Part shown: in pieces, positions 32,635-42,898 of the stretch
Position numbering within the stretch: position 1 is the first letter of the stretch
Layout: each line of letters opens with the position of its first letter
Made by a program: the position numbers and the translations under genes
Notes under the pieces: generated by a model
What the model saw: the letters and a program-made list of their open reading frames with translations, nothing else
What the model was told of the DNA's origin: nothing
Databases searched by the model: none
Source of the DNA: Oopsacas minuta
Lineage: Eukaryota > Porifera > Hexactinellida > Lyssacinosida > Leucopsacidae
Length of the DNA stretch: 64,000 nt
Direction of reading: 5' to 3'
NCBI GenBank assembly: GCA_024704765.1
Contig: JAKMXF010000365.1
Location: 310,001 to 374,000 of the forward strand

Positions 32635-34539
32635 CTAATGATTAACAATGATATGAAAATATTGGCCTTCAAATTCAACATCATTCTTCTCCAGTCTCCA
32701 TTGCCTCGAATGTGCGAATATAAATAGAGGAATAAAATTACAAAACAGACAAAGAAAGAAAGCAACTACCCAAGGTACCCATGTGAGATACAATTCTCCC
32801 TCAATACAATGAGACGTATACGCCATACAGTAGTTACAGCCATATGATATACAAACTTTATTCAAAATTAAATAGAATACATTAGGAAACAGAGTTCCTA
32901 GACCAAGGTAGAAATAGTATAAGCCAAAGAAGAACCCCTTCATAGAGTTACCGAAATGTTTACTACATTGATAGTAAACAAATTGTAGAGATCCTATTAT
33001 TGTAATTACTTCTAGAAATCCCATACACATGTACTGGGGGATCTGAGCAAATATTGAGATATTCGAGAAAGTTATGGTTCTATTTTGATCTGAACAAGCT
33101 ACTTGCTCCGTATTAGATTTTACTCTACTAACGTCAACTGCTAGAGTGACCAATATACCAAGAAGACTTAACACAATGCCATATAATATTCTCTTCAGTA
33201 AGCACTCTACGAAGAGATATCGACTCAGATAATCACGTATTTGATGCGCTAACCTTCTCAGAAATCCGATGCGAATGCATCTGACGAACCAAGGGAGACG
33301 ATTAGAGTTACCCTCAAATCCGAAAGTTAGATTAAAGAAAATATATTCGAAAACAGGCGCAAATAATATCACAGATAAATCATCTACAAAAGAAATATTA
33401 CTGAAGTGAACGTACCTTTCCTTATGACAATAATATTTGGTTTTATTATTCCTTAACTCGGGCCAGTTGAAGAAATCTGATTGAGTAGGGAACATTTGCT
33501 GTACTGTCTGATACACACCAAACACTAACAAGAGAAGGAGAAGAGCAAAATTTATCTTAATTAAGGAACTGGTGCCCCTAACTGCATTCAAGCGATAAGA
33601 ACCTCCATGATCTCTAAGAGCGTATTTAAGAATAGAAACATCTCCTAATGTCTTTCCTTCTAGAATTCTCCTCTTAATAGCCTGACACAAAACTCCTAAT
33701 CCTTCCTTAAAGGAGTATGCGCTATTTATAACGGGGGATACAGGTAGGATATTCAAGAACCTTCCTCCTACAAACAATAGCCAGGTGACTAGGATAACGA
33801 ATGTACTAGCAGCTGAGTGATATACCAGCTGATTGTGAGGGAAATGTAGATACCTGAAGTAAGCTAGTAGTGATCCTATGTTATCTGCTATGTAGAACAT
33901 TGAGAAGTACAGGATAAGAGTAGCTATCTTGTTCTCTTGTAAAATATCTAAACCGTACGGACAAGAAAGGGGGAGAAAAAGCGCGAATCCAAGAATAAAC
34001 GCGACTAAACTAATAACAGACAGTATCTGTATGATTACATGAGGTATAGAAGGCAGGTTATGGAATGGATAATCAAAATCAGTGAATGAGATCTGCAGAA
34101 CTACATAGCAAACTAACAATAATATACTAGAGAACAGCGAGATGAATAGACTAGCATTCAAAAGTCTTTGTCTAGAATACTTGGGTGAATCTGACAGATA
34201 CCCGAATATAGGAGATAAGAGAACAGGAATAGATAGCAGTAATATTGATAGTATGTAAGTACCATCATTACTGAATACCTTAAAGCAATTAGAGAGGACC
34301 TCACTTAACAAGAAAGAACTGTTGTAATAATAAATACGTTGCAATACAAGAATAAACAGGAAGAAATATAGCCTGTTTCTATCTAACATCGGTATCATAG
34401 GGCCTGTGATGAAGCAGAGGTTACGGAAGACATTCCCCTCACGCTCCGCGGGCCCTGTTGGAGATATGAGATTTGAATTCTCTGAAAGAGGGTTGGGACT
34501 CACTCGTAAGTGATTTAAATTTGATGTGGAGAGAGACAT
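32635..34539 (-). CDS. POT/SLC15-like transporter, copy B
   Basis: 634 residues, about twelve membrane segments, same layout as the neighbouring copy A. Shared landmarks include SSIFGYLSDSPKYSRQRLLN-like helix 2-3 region (here SPIFGYLSDSPKYSRQRLLN), FALFLPLSCPYGLDILQENK, YFSMFYIADNIGSLLAYFRY, SIFAQIPQYMCMGFLEVITI and KGFFFGLYYFYLGLGTLFP. The last two match the C-terminal half of SLC15A3/A4 transporters. PYGLDILQ and NxxSLxxYxRYLxxPxNxLxY are conserved between A and B, suggesting they belong to one subfamily. Overall divergence between the copies is large, so the duplication is not recent. A single exon with ATG 34539-34537. Confidence 0.78.
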   Translation of the reverse strand: MSLSTSNLNHLRVSPNPLSENSNLISPTGPAEREGNVFRNLCFITGPMIPMLDRNRLYFFLFILVLQRIYYYNSSFLLSEVLSNCFKVFSNDGTYILSILLLSIPVLLSPIFGYLSDSPKYSRQRLLNASLFISLFSSILLLVCYVVLQISFTDFDYPFHNLPSIPHVIIQILSVISLVAFILGFALFLPLSCPYGLDILQENKIATLILYFSMFYIADNIGSLLAYFRYLHFPHNQLVYHSAASTFVILVTWLLFVGGRFLNILPVSPVINSAYSFKEGLGVLCQAIKRRILEGKTLGDVSILKYALRDHGGSYRLNAVRGTSSLIKINFALLLLLLVFGVYQTVQQMFPTQSDFFNWPELRNNKTKYYCHKERYVHFSNISFVDDLSVILFAPVFEYIFFNLTFGFEGNSNRLPWFVRCIRIGFLRRLAHQIRDYLSRYLFVECLLKRILYGIVLSLLGILVTLAVDVSRVKSNTEQVACSDQNRTITFSNISIFAQIPQYMCMGFLEVITIIGSLQFVYYQCSKHFGNSMKGFFFGLYYFYLGLGTLFPNVFYLILNKVCISYGCNYCMAYTSHCIEGELYLTWVPWVVAFFLCLFCNFIPLFIFAHSRQWRLEKNDVEFEGQYFHIIVNH

Positions 34540-34796
34540 GATAACAGATTTAATAAAGTAATTCAGTTATTAATCATTAATAATAGTTTGAGCATAATTA
34601 TCCTAGTAATATGATACAAACCTAGTAGATACTATACCAACACATTACTGAAGGTTGCCCTAATACGTAGTGAATAGTAATAAAGAATTAGATAAGATAT
34701 ATATTTATGATGAATTGTTCACAATATACACATAAATAGTTAAATACAAGTGATAAAATCGGATGTTATTATATTCATATATAAACAACTGTATCA

Positions 34797-35235
34797 TCAG
34801 CTGATTGGTGCATAGAAATATTTGCGTCTATTCTCTCCTATACCCAGCTCTTCTTTCTGAGCCTGCAATGCTTTCTTATATCTCTCCCGTCTAGCCTCTT
34901 TATAGCCAGCTATTTTATCATCTTGCTCAAAATCATCTGTCCAACGGTAGCTGACGTCATGTTCCCGTATTGTAATACTCCAAAAGGAGTCTACTATAGG
35001 GAGGGGTCTCTGTGGACTTAGAGTAGGTGTGGGTAGTTTAGGTTGAATGGGAACACTTAACCTATAGGATATAATTATGAAGAAGGATACATTTGATATT
35101 TATGGTTAATCACAATATTGATGTGTTGTCGAATATAGCAAAGCTTCTCATATTATGTCTGTGTACTTCTGTACGTGTTTAAACCTATTACTTGATGGCA
35201 AAATGATCACACCTGTATTTGAATGAATTACTCAT
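34797..35235 (-). CDS. Small two-exon protein of unknown function
   Basis: A gene missed by simple open-frame scans. Exon 1 is only 23 bp (35235-35213, ATGAGTAATTCATTCAAATA...) and ends CAG|GTGTGA. The acceptor TATAG lies at 35063-35062 and exon 2 runs 35061-34797, giving 95 residues. The product starts MSNSFKYRLSVPIQPKLP, has a proline-rich segment, then DSFWSITIREHDVSYRWTDD and a charged helix (KIAGYKEARRERYKKALQAQ), and ends KYFYAPIS. The coding potential of exon 2 is convincing (no stops, biased composition, charged amphipathic helix). Exon 1 is an inference from frame and splice sites. I do not recognise the family. Confidence 0.6.
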
Positions 35236-35260
35236 ATTGATGAAAATTAATTCAACCGAA

Positions 35261-35290
35261 GTATGATAACGTGTGATAACGTGTGATAAC
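35261..35290. repeat. Three tandem 10-bp units (gtgtgataac)
   Basis: gtatgataac followed by two exact gtgtgataac units, 26 bp upstream of the start of the small two-exon gene. Could be chance slippage or a promoter element. Confidence 0.75.
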
Positions 35291-35507
35291 TCAAAATATA
35301 AGGTAAGGGATATTCTGAATAAATCAGTACACTACAAATCATTAATAATAATTCTCAACAGCATCTCATTCAAAAAGAGAAAATCAGCTACGGATAAGTT
35401 GAAACGAACGATCTGCTTCAAGTCCAGGGTAAATACAAGTTGTAGCAGTTGATTGAGGAGGTTAGCAGTATACATGTTTAAATCATACATTCGGTAGATA
35501 AGCGTAA

Positions 35508-38081
35508 TCAAACATCATCATTTAACATTTCATTCATCTTCTCATAAGCTGTCTCAGCTATAGCTACAAGATCAGCATCATCAGAAGAGTGACAATCCTC
35601 GATTAACTCGAATAGATCAGATGAATTCATGTAGTCTCTAACTAGTACACCAATTGATGCCATTTGTGTAATAAGTACCATAGAAGCAACTAACACATCT
35701 CTGCTAGGAAGGCCTACATAGTCTTCATTATTCAGAGCGTCTAGGATAGCTGTAACGATTAGCTTAACGTATGGAATAAGTTTCTCAGCTTGTGTTTGTG
35801 AACCAGATAAACTTATAAATACTCCAGTAAATCCATCAAACAGATTCTCCAGGTATTGGTCATCATAATCCTCAACCATAGCACCCCTGAACTGAACACC
35901 ATGCTCTTTGTAGTGAGTGAATGAATCCAATAAGATGTTCATTGCCTGCGGTAGAAACGGTTCGAATTTCTGGTTCATAATTTGACTTAGTTCACCTACA
36001 ATCTTACAAATCATAGGTCTAACCTCCCATCCATAGTGTGGATATATTAAACAATCACTGAGTGCATTCCATACTTGATGCGAGTACTTATCGATAGTAT
36101 CAGAAGCATGTGCTAGTCTATAGAGTTGTACTGTGAGGTTAAGAGATACCTCTATCATGCTGAAAGGCATATACTCCGGCCATTGACCTTCATTCCTAAA
36201 CGCTTCCTCGAGTATCATGATTATAAGTGGGAGCAAGCTTTCTGCTTTAGCGATAAGAGGGTTTGTATCGATTAGATATTCAACTGAAGCGATCTGAGAT
36301 AAATTGAAGAGTAGCTCTTCGTAGAGGGAGGGGAGGATATCGAAGCTAACTTGAGCTTGATTCAGATGGAAAAGTATTTGCAAGAGCATAACCACTACGT
36401 TACTACAAATAGCGCTATTCAATGATAGAATTAACGCTAGCTTCTGAATACAGCTACCGGATATAGCGAGGTATGCTGAGTAGAACTCGTCGCATTCTTG
36501 TGCCTCTTCTACTGTCATGTCGAATAGTTTCTTGAGGTCTTCTGGAACTACAAGCGTTTTTATTTTCTGCAAACTCTCCACATGTATTTTCTTTACAGTA
36601 TCCACAAGTGTAGCTGGACACATCTCAACTAGAATACATATCGTTTCAGATATTACATCTGCAAAATTTCGCATTTTAGGATTATCAAGTGAGTTCTTGA
36701 GTGCATTGTATATCTGAGGTATGTAAGTTATTAGAGACTTGGTGACTGGAGGTAGGTCATCAGGATCTGTACTGATAAGAGATACGCCAGTCCGTTGCAT
36801 TTCAGCATCATGTACCTTAAGGAGATTCGTGAAAGCGTCGATAACATTTTTGGCTAATGATTCAGTAGTTTTTAGTGTTTCAACAAGAACAGGCACAACA
36901 TGGTCAATGTGATTATATGCATTACTTCTCTTGGACTCAGCTGCTTCGTTACTGAAGTCTATCACTATCTTTGGCATGAATTCATATACACCAGCAAGGA
37001 CCCAACATACAGCATCTTTAACTAACACAATTTCATCTGTTTTGAGGTAGTTAACAAAGGAAGGGAGAGCTAGTTTAAGATATGGCAGAAGGAATTCCTC
37101 GTTATTCTCAAGACAAGATCCGAATGAAACGAGTGCAGCCTCCCTGAACCTAAAATTAGCGTTTTCAATATGCTTCTCTACATAAGGCAGAACGATACGG
37201 ACACAATCATTTTTGTATGTTTTGCAGAACAGGCACAAAGCCTCTGCAGCTGTTCGAGTTACTTCAGTCGTCTCGGTGTTAGGATCCGCGATTAGCTCAG
37301 GAGACTGCTTAGTGAGAAGAGCCAGGAGGAGAGAAATTATTCGCGAGAGGAACGGTTTAAGGATGTCGTACTCTTGGGTGTGTTCAATCCCTCCTTGTTC
37401 CTGTGAACGGATTACAGCTGATACAAATGATATCCAGAAGCGGACTGCTACATCAGCTATCTCACTGCTCTCTACAACTGCTGCCTTGCTGATATTATCA
37501 AAGATAACTTCCAATTGATCCTGTAATAACCCGGCATAGAGCTCAGCTGTTAGACATAATATCTCAAAGGCTATTTGTCTTGCATTCGTATTCTCAGACT
37601 TAATCGAGTTGAGTAGAAGTTTAAACAAGCTCTCACGTTCTCCTTTCTGTGAGAAATATCTTCCGGAATGTGGAACAAGATTCCATAAGCAGTATAGAGA
37701 ACATAGAGATATGCTTTCTTCTATGTGTGAGCTTGATAAACAGGATCTGATAAATGTGTAAATAGGAAGTAGTTGCTCTTGAGATGGAACAGATTCAGAG
37801 ATGAGAAGTGATAGTTTATACATATGGCGGTATATCTTGTCTGCTTGAGACTCTGATAATGAAATCTCTGAGTCTTTGGAACTTTCCGATTCGAGTGAAG
37901 AATCTGGAGAAGAACGTTTCCTCTTGTTTAGTTGAGAGAATTCTTTGTTTAGCAGAGAAATCGTCTTCTCTAAACTGTCATTGGAATGGAGCCGTATCGT
38001 TTCAGCAATCCTGACTTGTTCAGATTTATCTTGTAGCCTGACCAGCTCCAATCTGTTCAGAATATCAGCGACTAATGTCAT
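35508..38081 (-). CDS. Importin-beta-like nuclear transport receptor (KPNB1-like, divergent)
   Basis: An 857-residue alpha-helical HEAT-repeat protein, about the length of importin subunit beta-1 (876). The middle part aligns with KPNB1: RTAAEALCLFCKTYKNDCVR, IVLPYVEKHIENANFRFREA, ALVSFGSCLE and VLVKDAVCWVLAGVYEFMPK. The N-terminal 100 residues depart from the usual importin-beta Ran-binding domain and contain a Ser/Glu-rich, Lys-Arg-Lys-Arg stretch (NKRKRSSPDSSLESESSKDS). The C-terminus is acidic. It is probably a lineage-specific or fast-evolving importin-beta paralogue. Whether it still binds Ran or importin-alpha cannot be told. Single exon, ATG 38081-38079. Confidence 0.72.
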   Translation of the reverse strand: MTLVADILNRLELVRLQDKSEQVRIAETIRLHSNDSLEKTISLLNKEFSQLNKRKRSSPDSSLESESSKDSEISLSESQADKIYRHMYKLSLLISESVPSQEQLLPIYTFIRSCLSSSHIEESISLCSLYCLWNLVPHSGRYFSQKGERESLFKLLLNSIKSENTNARQIAFEILCLTAELYAGLLQDQLEVIFDNISKAAVVESSEIADVAVRFWISFVSAVIRSQEQGGIEHTQEYDILKPFLSRIISLLLALLTKQSPELIADPNTETTEVTRTAAEALCLFCKTYKNDCVRIVLPYVEKHIENANFRFREAALVSFGSCLENNEEFLLPYLKLALPSFVNYLKTDEIVLVKDAVCWVLAGVYEFMPKIVIDFSNEAAESKRSNAYNHIDHVVPVLVETLKTTESLAKNVIDAFTNLLKVHDAEMQRTGVSLISTDPDDLPPVTKSLITYIPQIYNALKNSLDNPKMRNFADVISETICILVEMCPATLVDTVKKIHVESLQKIKTLVVPEDLKKLFDMTVEEAQECDEFYSAYLAISGSCIQKLALILSLNSAICSNVVVMLLQILFHLNQAQVSFDILPSLYEELLFNLSQIASVEYLIDTNPLIAKAESLLPLIIMILEEAFRNEGQWPEYMPFSMIEVSLNLTVQLYRLAHASDTIDKYSHQVWNALSDCLIYPHYGWEVRPMICKIVGELSQIMNQKFEPFLPQAMNILLDSFTHYKEHGVQFRGAMVEDYDDQYLENLFDGFTGVFISLSGSQTQAEKLIPYVKLIVTAILDALNNEDYVGLPSRDVLVASMVLITQMASIGVLVRDYMNSSDLFELIEDCHSSDDADLVAIAETAYEKMNEMLNDDV

Positions 38082-38968
38082 CTTAAATTCAATGATTAAT
38101 AAAGTCTTTTCTAATTGTATCTGAGACTAGCATATCACATCTTTAAATACAAATGCATTATTCTACTGTAGCATATAGCAAGTAAAGTAAAGTAAATGTA
38201 ACGTCCACATAGAGAGATGTGTACAAGGCACAGTAGTAGTAGTAGAAATAATCATTAACGAAAGACACGACTAGATGACCATATGACTTATTGATCTAAC
38301 AGTGGTTACACAAGTGTTAATTAAATTAATTACTGAACGCCTGTACGAGTTTTGCAATGGTAAGAATAATTAAGAAGTTTTGCAATCTCTCTTATAAGTA
38401 ACATAAATGAATATAATTAACAAACCGCTTCCTAAACAGGATCAACAATACAAGACGACAGATTTGTACAAATTATATGTTTATGGATATATACATATTA
38501 TTGTTATTGTAACATAATTCAGCAAACATCGATAAGAATTAACATTTTGGCTTCTGAAAACAGATAAAACAATAAAATTTAGTGTGAATTTTCTAAAAAA
38601 TGGTACAAAATATAAAATATGGTCTCCAGCAGTGAATGAATTAACTAAGACACGAATGAACGCGTAGGAGTAATATTAACATCTTAATGATTGAAGTGTT
38701 TGGTAATAATGCTGTAAGTGTAAGGTACAGAAACACACGATTGCACATTAAAATGTCAGAATTTTTAGTGTACGATACAGGCCGCGAAGTCACCGATTGA
38801 AAGTTCATAATTAACTACAATACAATATATTTTGAATAAACTCTAATAGATAAACCCTAATCTACTGGTGTAGTTAAGGCCAAATTGATAGAATGAATAT
38901 ACGTACAATTTGAGGATTAAATATTATCGACTTCGTATTCAAAATCATGGTTTGAAAAATAAGGTACA

Positions 38969-39005
<37 letters not shown>

Positions 39006-39408
39006 GTATTAATGCTCGTGTGTCAGTTTATGAATGCTATAGAGAATAGAACCCAAAGTAATGAATTAATATCTACAATCATTTCCAGCTTAACATTGTG
39101 AGGAAACAATGAACAAACAGCAATATCCTAATTAACCATACGGCAGAACAAAGTATTGAGAAATGAAAGAAATACAGTTTCCATATATGGTATACATTAT
39201 GACTCTGTATCCAATACGTGAGCTGTTGAGGTATGACTACCATAGACTATGTGTCTACAACTGTATTAACAATAAAATATGCATATATTAACTAAACTTA
39301 TCAGTCATCACTGTGGGAGTAACTATGTATGTCATTACTATTGGTATAGTAATGGCCGATTAACAACTCAAGAGGTTATAATATTAGAGTGATAATTACC
39401 ATACATAT
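38082..39408. other. 1.3-kb gene-free stretch
   Basis: The longest gap in the window, between the start of the importin gene and the COG2 stop. Strongly A+T-rich. Apart from an (AT)n tract and a short run of agtaa units near 38175 I see no exon, RNA gene, or inverted repeat I can support. Confidence 0.55.
38972..39003. repeat. (AT)n microsatellite
   Basis: About sixteen uninterrupted AT dinucleotides in the intergenic gap between the importin-like gene and COG2. Confidence 0.95.
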
Positions 39409-41508
39409 TCATAAGCTCTGGACTATATTATCAATCTCTAGTCTCGTATTAGTAGCACATTGTACCAATGCCTTACATTCCTCAATAGAATCTATCGCAA
39501 TTAACTCAGTGAGAGCTTTTAGGAATTCTTCAATGTCAATAGCAAGCTGTAGCCGGATCTTGTTGTCATCTGTCATAGCAGGAGACACATTACTTGGCGT
39601 TATAGACTGCTGAGACACAAGACTACCAGTACGTTGCTTGATTCTTAACAGAGAGTCCTCTGTACGTTTGACAGATGTCAATACTTCATTAATAATAACA
39701 ATATACCTAGCACTAGATTGCTCTATTACTCCTGTCATTATAATTAGTGATCTATCAGAATTCAGCATAGAAGAGAAAGATTTATAGAATGTGTAGAGAG
39801 GTTGTACAGATATTGAGACATAGGAGGAGGAACGGGAGGGCTGTTCCTTATTCGTCTTCCTGTAGAGTCTCGGTATGGAGTGAGCTTGTTCTAACGGCTG
39901 AATACAATGCTGTGCTAATTGTAATACGATAGCATTGATAGGATATGTTACAGCTTCAGAGAATTCTCTCTGAGATAATGTAATTGCATCATCTAATATA
40001 GATTCAGTGAATTGAGGCAATATAGTGAGTTTAGGCTTGATGGTAGTAACACAGAAAGAAGCTATTTCATCTACAACTATATCAAAGTCATGTACAAGTA
40101 GTGTGAGCGTATCTACAGTGAGATCTGTAATCTGATTCAGAGTATGTGACCAAGATGCAGTTCTAGATAACAGCTGGAGGGTAAGTTTCCAGAACCGATG
40201 TGAGAGAGGAAGGAGGAAGATGTTATCAGCCCAGCAGTTGGAGAGACAAGTCCAAAGAGTAGAGAATATCTGAAGTTTGAAGATGTTCTCTTCAGGAGGC
40301 GGTGATGTAAATGGTGCATCTAAAGTTTGTTCAAGGAGTCCAGCTATCTCTTTGAAGCAGAGCTGATAGTAAACTCTTAAATCCCATTTCTCCAAGAACT
40401 CAACATAACTCTCGTGATCATGTAGTTCATTTACATTATGCTTTGTTTCACACAGAATTTCAAACTGCTCTATAAACCTAAGTGTAAGCGAGTAGTTATT
40501 GTGGAAAGTATGGACATCTGATACCAGAAATGTATCAGATATATTTTGAATGAATTCTTGTGTAATCGCTGGCCACACAGCTCTTGCAAGGAAGTTGTAC
40601 CCGTGTACGAATGGTGAATCAAATCCCACCCCCATTTTAAGAAGGGTAGGGTCATATCCAGAGGATTTCTCACTCGTGAGTCTAAGAACGTTAGCACAGC
40701 GTGAGGGTATAAATTCTAAAATAGATGTGTAGAGCTGTTCTAGACCTAATTCCTGTAATGTATCAGGGGTAATTAGTTCTGACATAAAACCATGTACAAT
40801 TTGTTTACAAAACAGATCCTCAGCTTCTCTCTGTAAGCCTAGACTCGTGTATAATTTCAAACATTTCCTAATGGACTCCTTTTCATTGTTATGAATACTA
40901 CCCAAGAATGCAGAACCCAGTTGAGAGGATAAGCTCTCCCTCAGCTCTGTAACTCTCCCTTCATATACTCCAGCTATGCTAGGATGTACTCTAGACAACA
41001 AATGCTGGAGGGTTGATATGTCAATGGAAGCTTTTTCAAGTCCAGGCAACTGTTCGCCACAGAAACGCTGTCCAAAATCAAAGTTCTTCACAAGTTCAGA
41101 TATTTGCATCAAATATTGCAGATTTTTTCTCTTTTCCATCAATTCCTGATGACGTAAAAGCTTCCTATGAATTTCATCCAGATGAATACCTACTTTGTAT
41201 TTTATTTTTATTATTTTATCCTGTACTTGTTGTATATGTCCAGTTGTTTGTATGATGTGTACATCTAAACCGACCATACTCTGTGAAACTTGTATATACT
41301 CTGAATAATCCGTGTTTATCATATCGATAAGAGAGTTCTTCAATACCCTGAAGTAGATGTCCAGATCGTCTCTCAGCTGTTCCAGGGAGGCGCCACGAGA
41401 TTTGCATTGAGAAATAAAAGTTTCAACAGTAAAATCTTTTGATAAGAACTCATCACCCGAGAAACAGATCATGTCAGGTGGACGAGGTAACCCGACAGGT
41501 AAATCCAT
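39409..41508 (-). CDS. COG2: COG2, conserved oligomeric Golgi complex subunit 2
   Basis: COG2 belongs to lobe A of the COG tether that returns Golgi enzymes by retrograde vesicles. The 699-residue product (human 738) has the family N-terminus: PPDMICFSGDEFLSKDFTVE, then SLEQLRDDLDIYFRVLKNSL and NTDYSEYIQVSQSMVGLD, followed by a coiled coil (QQVQDKIIKIKYKVGIHLDE). The C-terminal half is helical and less conserved (YKSFSSMLNSDRSLIIMTGV). Single exon, ATG 41508-41506 directly before DLPVGLPRPPD. Confidence 0.93.
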   Translation of the reverse strand: MDLPVGLPRPPDMICFSGDEFLSKDFTVETFISQCKSRGASLEQLRDDLDIYFRVLKNSLIDMINTDYSEYIQVSQSMVGLDVHIIQTTGHIQQVQDKIIKIKYKVGIHLDEIHRKLLRHQELMEKRKNLQYLMQISELVKNFDFGQRFCGEQLPGLEKASIDISTLQHLLSRVHPSIAGVYEGRVTELRESLSSQLGSAFLGSIHNNEKESIRKCLKLYTSLGLQREAEDLFCKQIVHGFMSELITPDTLQELGLEQLYTSILEFIPSRCANVLRLTSEKSSGYDPTLLKMGVGFDSPFVHGYNFLARAVWPAITQEFIQNISDTFLVSDVHTFHNNYSLTLRFIEQFEILCETKHNVNELHDHESYVEFLEKWDLRVYYQLCFKEIAGLLEQTLDAPFTSPPPEENIFKLQIFSTLWTCLSNCWADNIFLLPLSHRFWKLTLQLLSRTASWSHTLNQITDLTVDTLTLLVHDFDIVVDEIASFCVTTIKPKLTILPQFTESILDDAITLSQREFSEAVTYPINAIVLQLAQHCIQPLEQAHSIPRLYRKTNKEQPSRSSSYVSISVQPLYTFYKSFSSMLNSDRSLIIMTGVIEQSSARYIVIINEVLTSVKRTEDSLLRIKQRTGSLVSQQSITPSNVSPAMTDDNKIRLQLAIDIEEFLKALTELIAIDSIEECKALVQCATNTRLEIDNIVQSL

Positions 41509-42256
41509 TCTTATATGATTACTTATAGCATGTGTTTTATAAGGAAAATAAAATTATTCGTAATGAATCTATCTCAGTATTGAATAGAACCTCAATTGCT
41601 TCTGGTTATATTACATTAATGGATAAACTCAAATAGATTCTTGATGGTCCACTAATTCACAATTCAGACACTTTATGAACATATTCTAACCGATAGATTG
41701 TACTATTTTCTAACAGAATAGTCAAAGAAAAAATTTCTTATGAAAAGCAATATAAACTGAGATCACTACTGGGTCTTATACAATAGTATAGGCGGTACTC
41801 TAATAACTCATTTTTAAGTTGTAACATCCTGACTTAAATTTGATATGCCCTTTGTCATAAGCAGTAAATTATCATAAAAACTTGCACAACTAGATAAGAT
41901 CCATTTTCAACCCCTTTAGACTTAAAATTAGTTTCAAGTAAGGTAATGGTGGGAAATGATGGTATACGGGTATGTGGGTACCACTACCGGACTCGTAAGA
42001 TAAGTAATTGAGGGCTGTGATACAATAATAGGGAAGAATACAATTGTCTTAAATGGATAATTATTATTATAAGAGAAATCACGAACTTCTCTATGTAATG
42101 ACCTAGATAAAACTTCCCACAACAGAAGTAGTAGATCAAATGTCCTCGATTCAAACAATGAGTTATAATGAAGTGATAATGGGTCGTGTTGTTACTTAAT
42201 TAGCTGATAATTATTAAGCTGGAATTATCAAAGGTAAGTTATAATAAAATACGTAC
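41509..42256. other. Region upstream of COG2, with possible 3' exons of the next gene
   Basis: 748 bp. The last 300 bp (41934-42230) contain an open minus-strand stretch and several AG acceptors that could be downstream exons of the gene starting at 42576, but none continues with convincing protein. The rest shows nothing I can support. Confidence 0.4.
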
Positions 42257-42576
42257 CTTGTAGAAGTATATTTTGCAGGAATGTCCTTCGTTCCTTTGGA
42301 GGTAGCTATACTATCCGACTTTGCACTCTCTTTTCTTTCTTCTTTTGTAGTAATATTTGCATATGAATCAGAGAGATTGCCATTAGTACGGCTACTAGGC
42401 TGTTTAGAAACTTCGTTTACCACTTGAGGTTTAGAGATAAAAGATTTCTTCTTTGTCTGTGGCTGTTGTTTCTTATTGCTGTTAGTTTGACTTAGTTTAG
42501 ACTTCATTACACCATTGTTTGCCTGTTTCTGTTGTTTAATTGCAGGTGTTGGAGATGTAGATTTATCAGATATCAT
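42257..42576 (-). CDS. Low-complexity Lys/Ser/Gln-rich protein, first exon (3' end unresolved)
   Basis: Open from ATG 42576-42574 through 106 codons to a strong ACAAG|GTACGT donor at 42256-42251, phase 2. The product is disordered and basic: KQQKQANNGVMKSKLSQTNS, NKKQQPQTKKKSF, then an acidic-basic mix (TKEERKESAKSDS). If the acceptor at 42220 (TTCCAG) is used, the protein would end six residues later. I recognise no family. It could be a real small nuclear or cytoskeletal protein, or a chance open frame; the good donor favours the former. Confidence 0.4.
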
Positions 42577-42898
42577 TGCTAACCATCTAGCAATTGAAAG
42601 GGTATTAAAATTATAGAAATGAAAGTTTAACAGTTAGGGAATCGTAACGAAATCATCCTAGTAAATTTCCTATCCACACTCCAGTCCATACACCTGTTAT
42701 AGGAAAAATAATCGTTAGCTATTTCACATTATAATTCTAATTAAACGCGTTCTCTACAGATGGTATATAGATGTACATTTTGTTATTGCAATACATCTCA
42801 TTTATTCACGAATCAGTACACATCTGTGTTTGCATAATTAAGCTATTCTGTGTGCTTCCTACATGCCAAATATACCTGTTATAGCGTTATAATGCCAG
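42577..42898. other. Divergent spacer, 322 bp
   Basis: Lies between the start of the low-complexity gene on - and the EF-hand-like gene on +, so it may hold a bidirectional promoter. The phrase cctgttatag occurs twice (near 42690 and 42876). Nothing else noted. Confidence 0.5.

Noticed and set aside
35332-35475. 47-residue open frame on the minus strand starting MYTANLLNQLLQ
   Set aside because: It lies in the 3' flank of the importin-like gene, is of chance length for this composition and shows no splice or start context.
41934-42158. 74-codon minus-strand open frame near the low-complexity exon
   Set aside because: No acceptor places it in frame with the upstream exon and the sequence looks non-coding.
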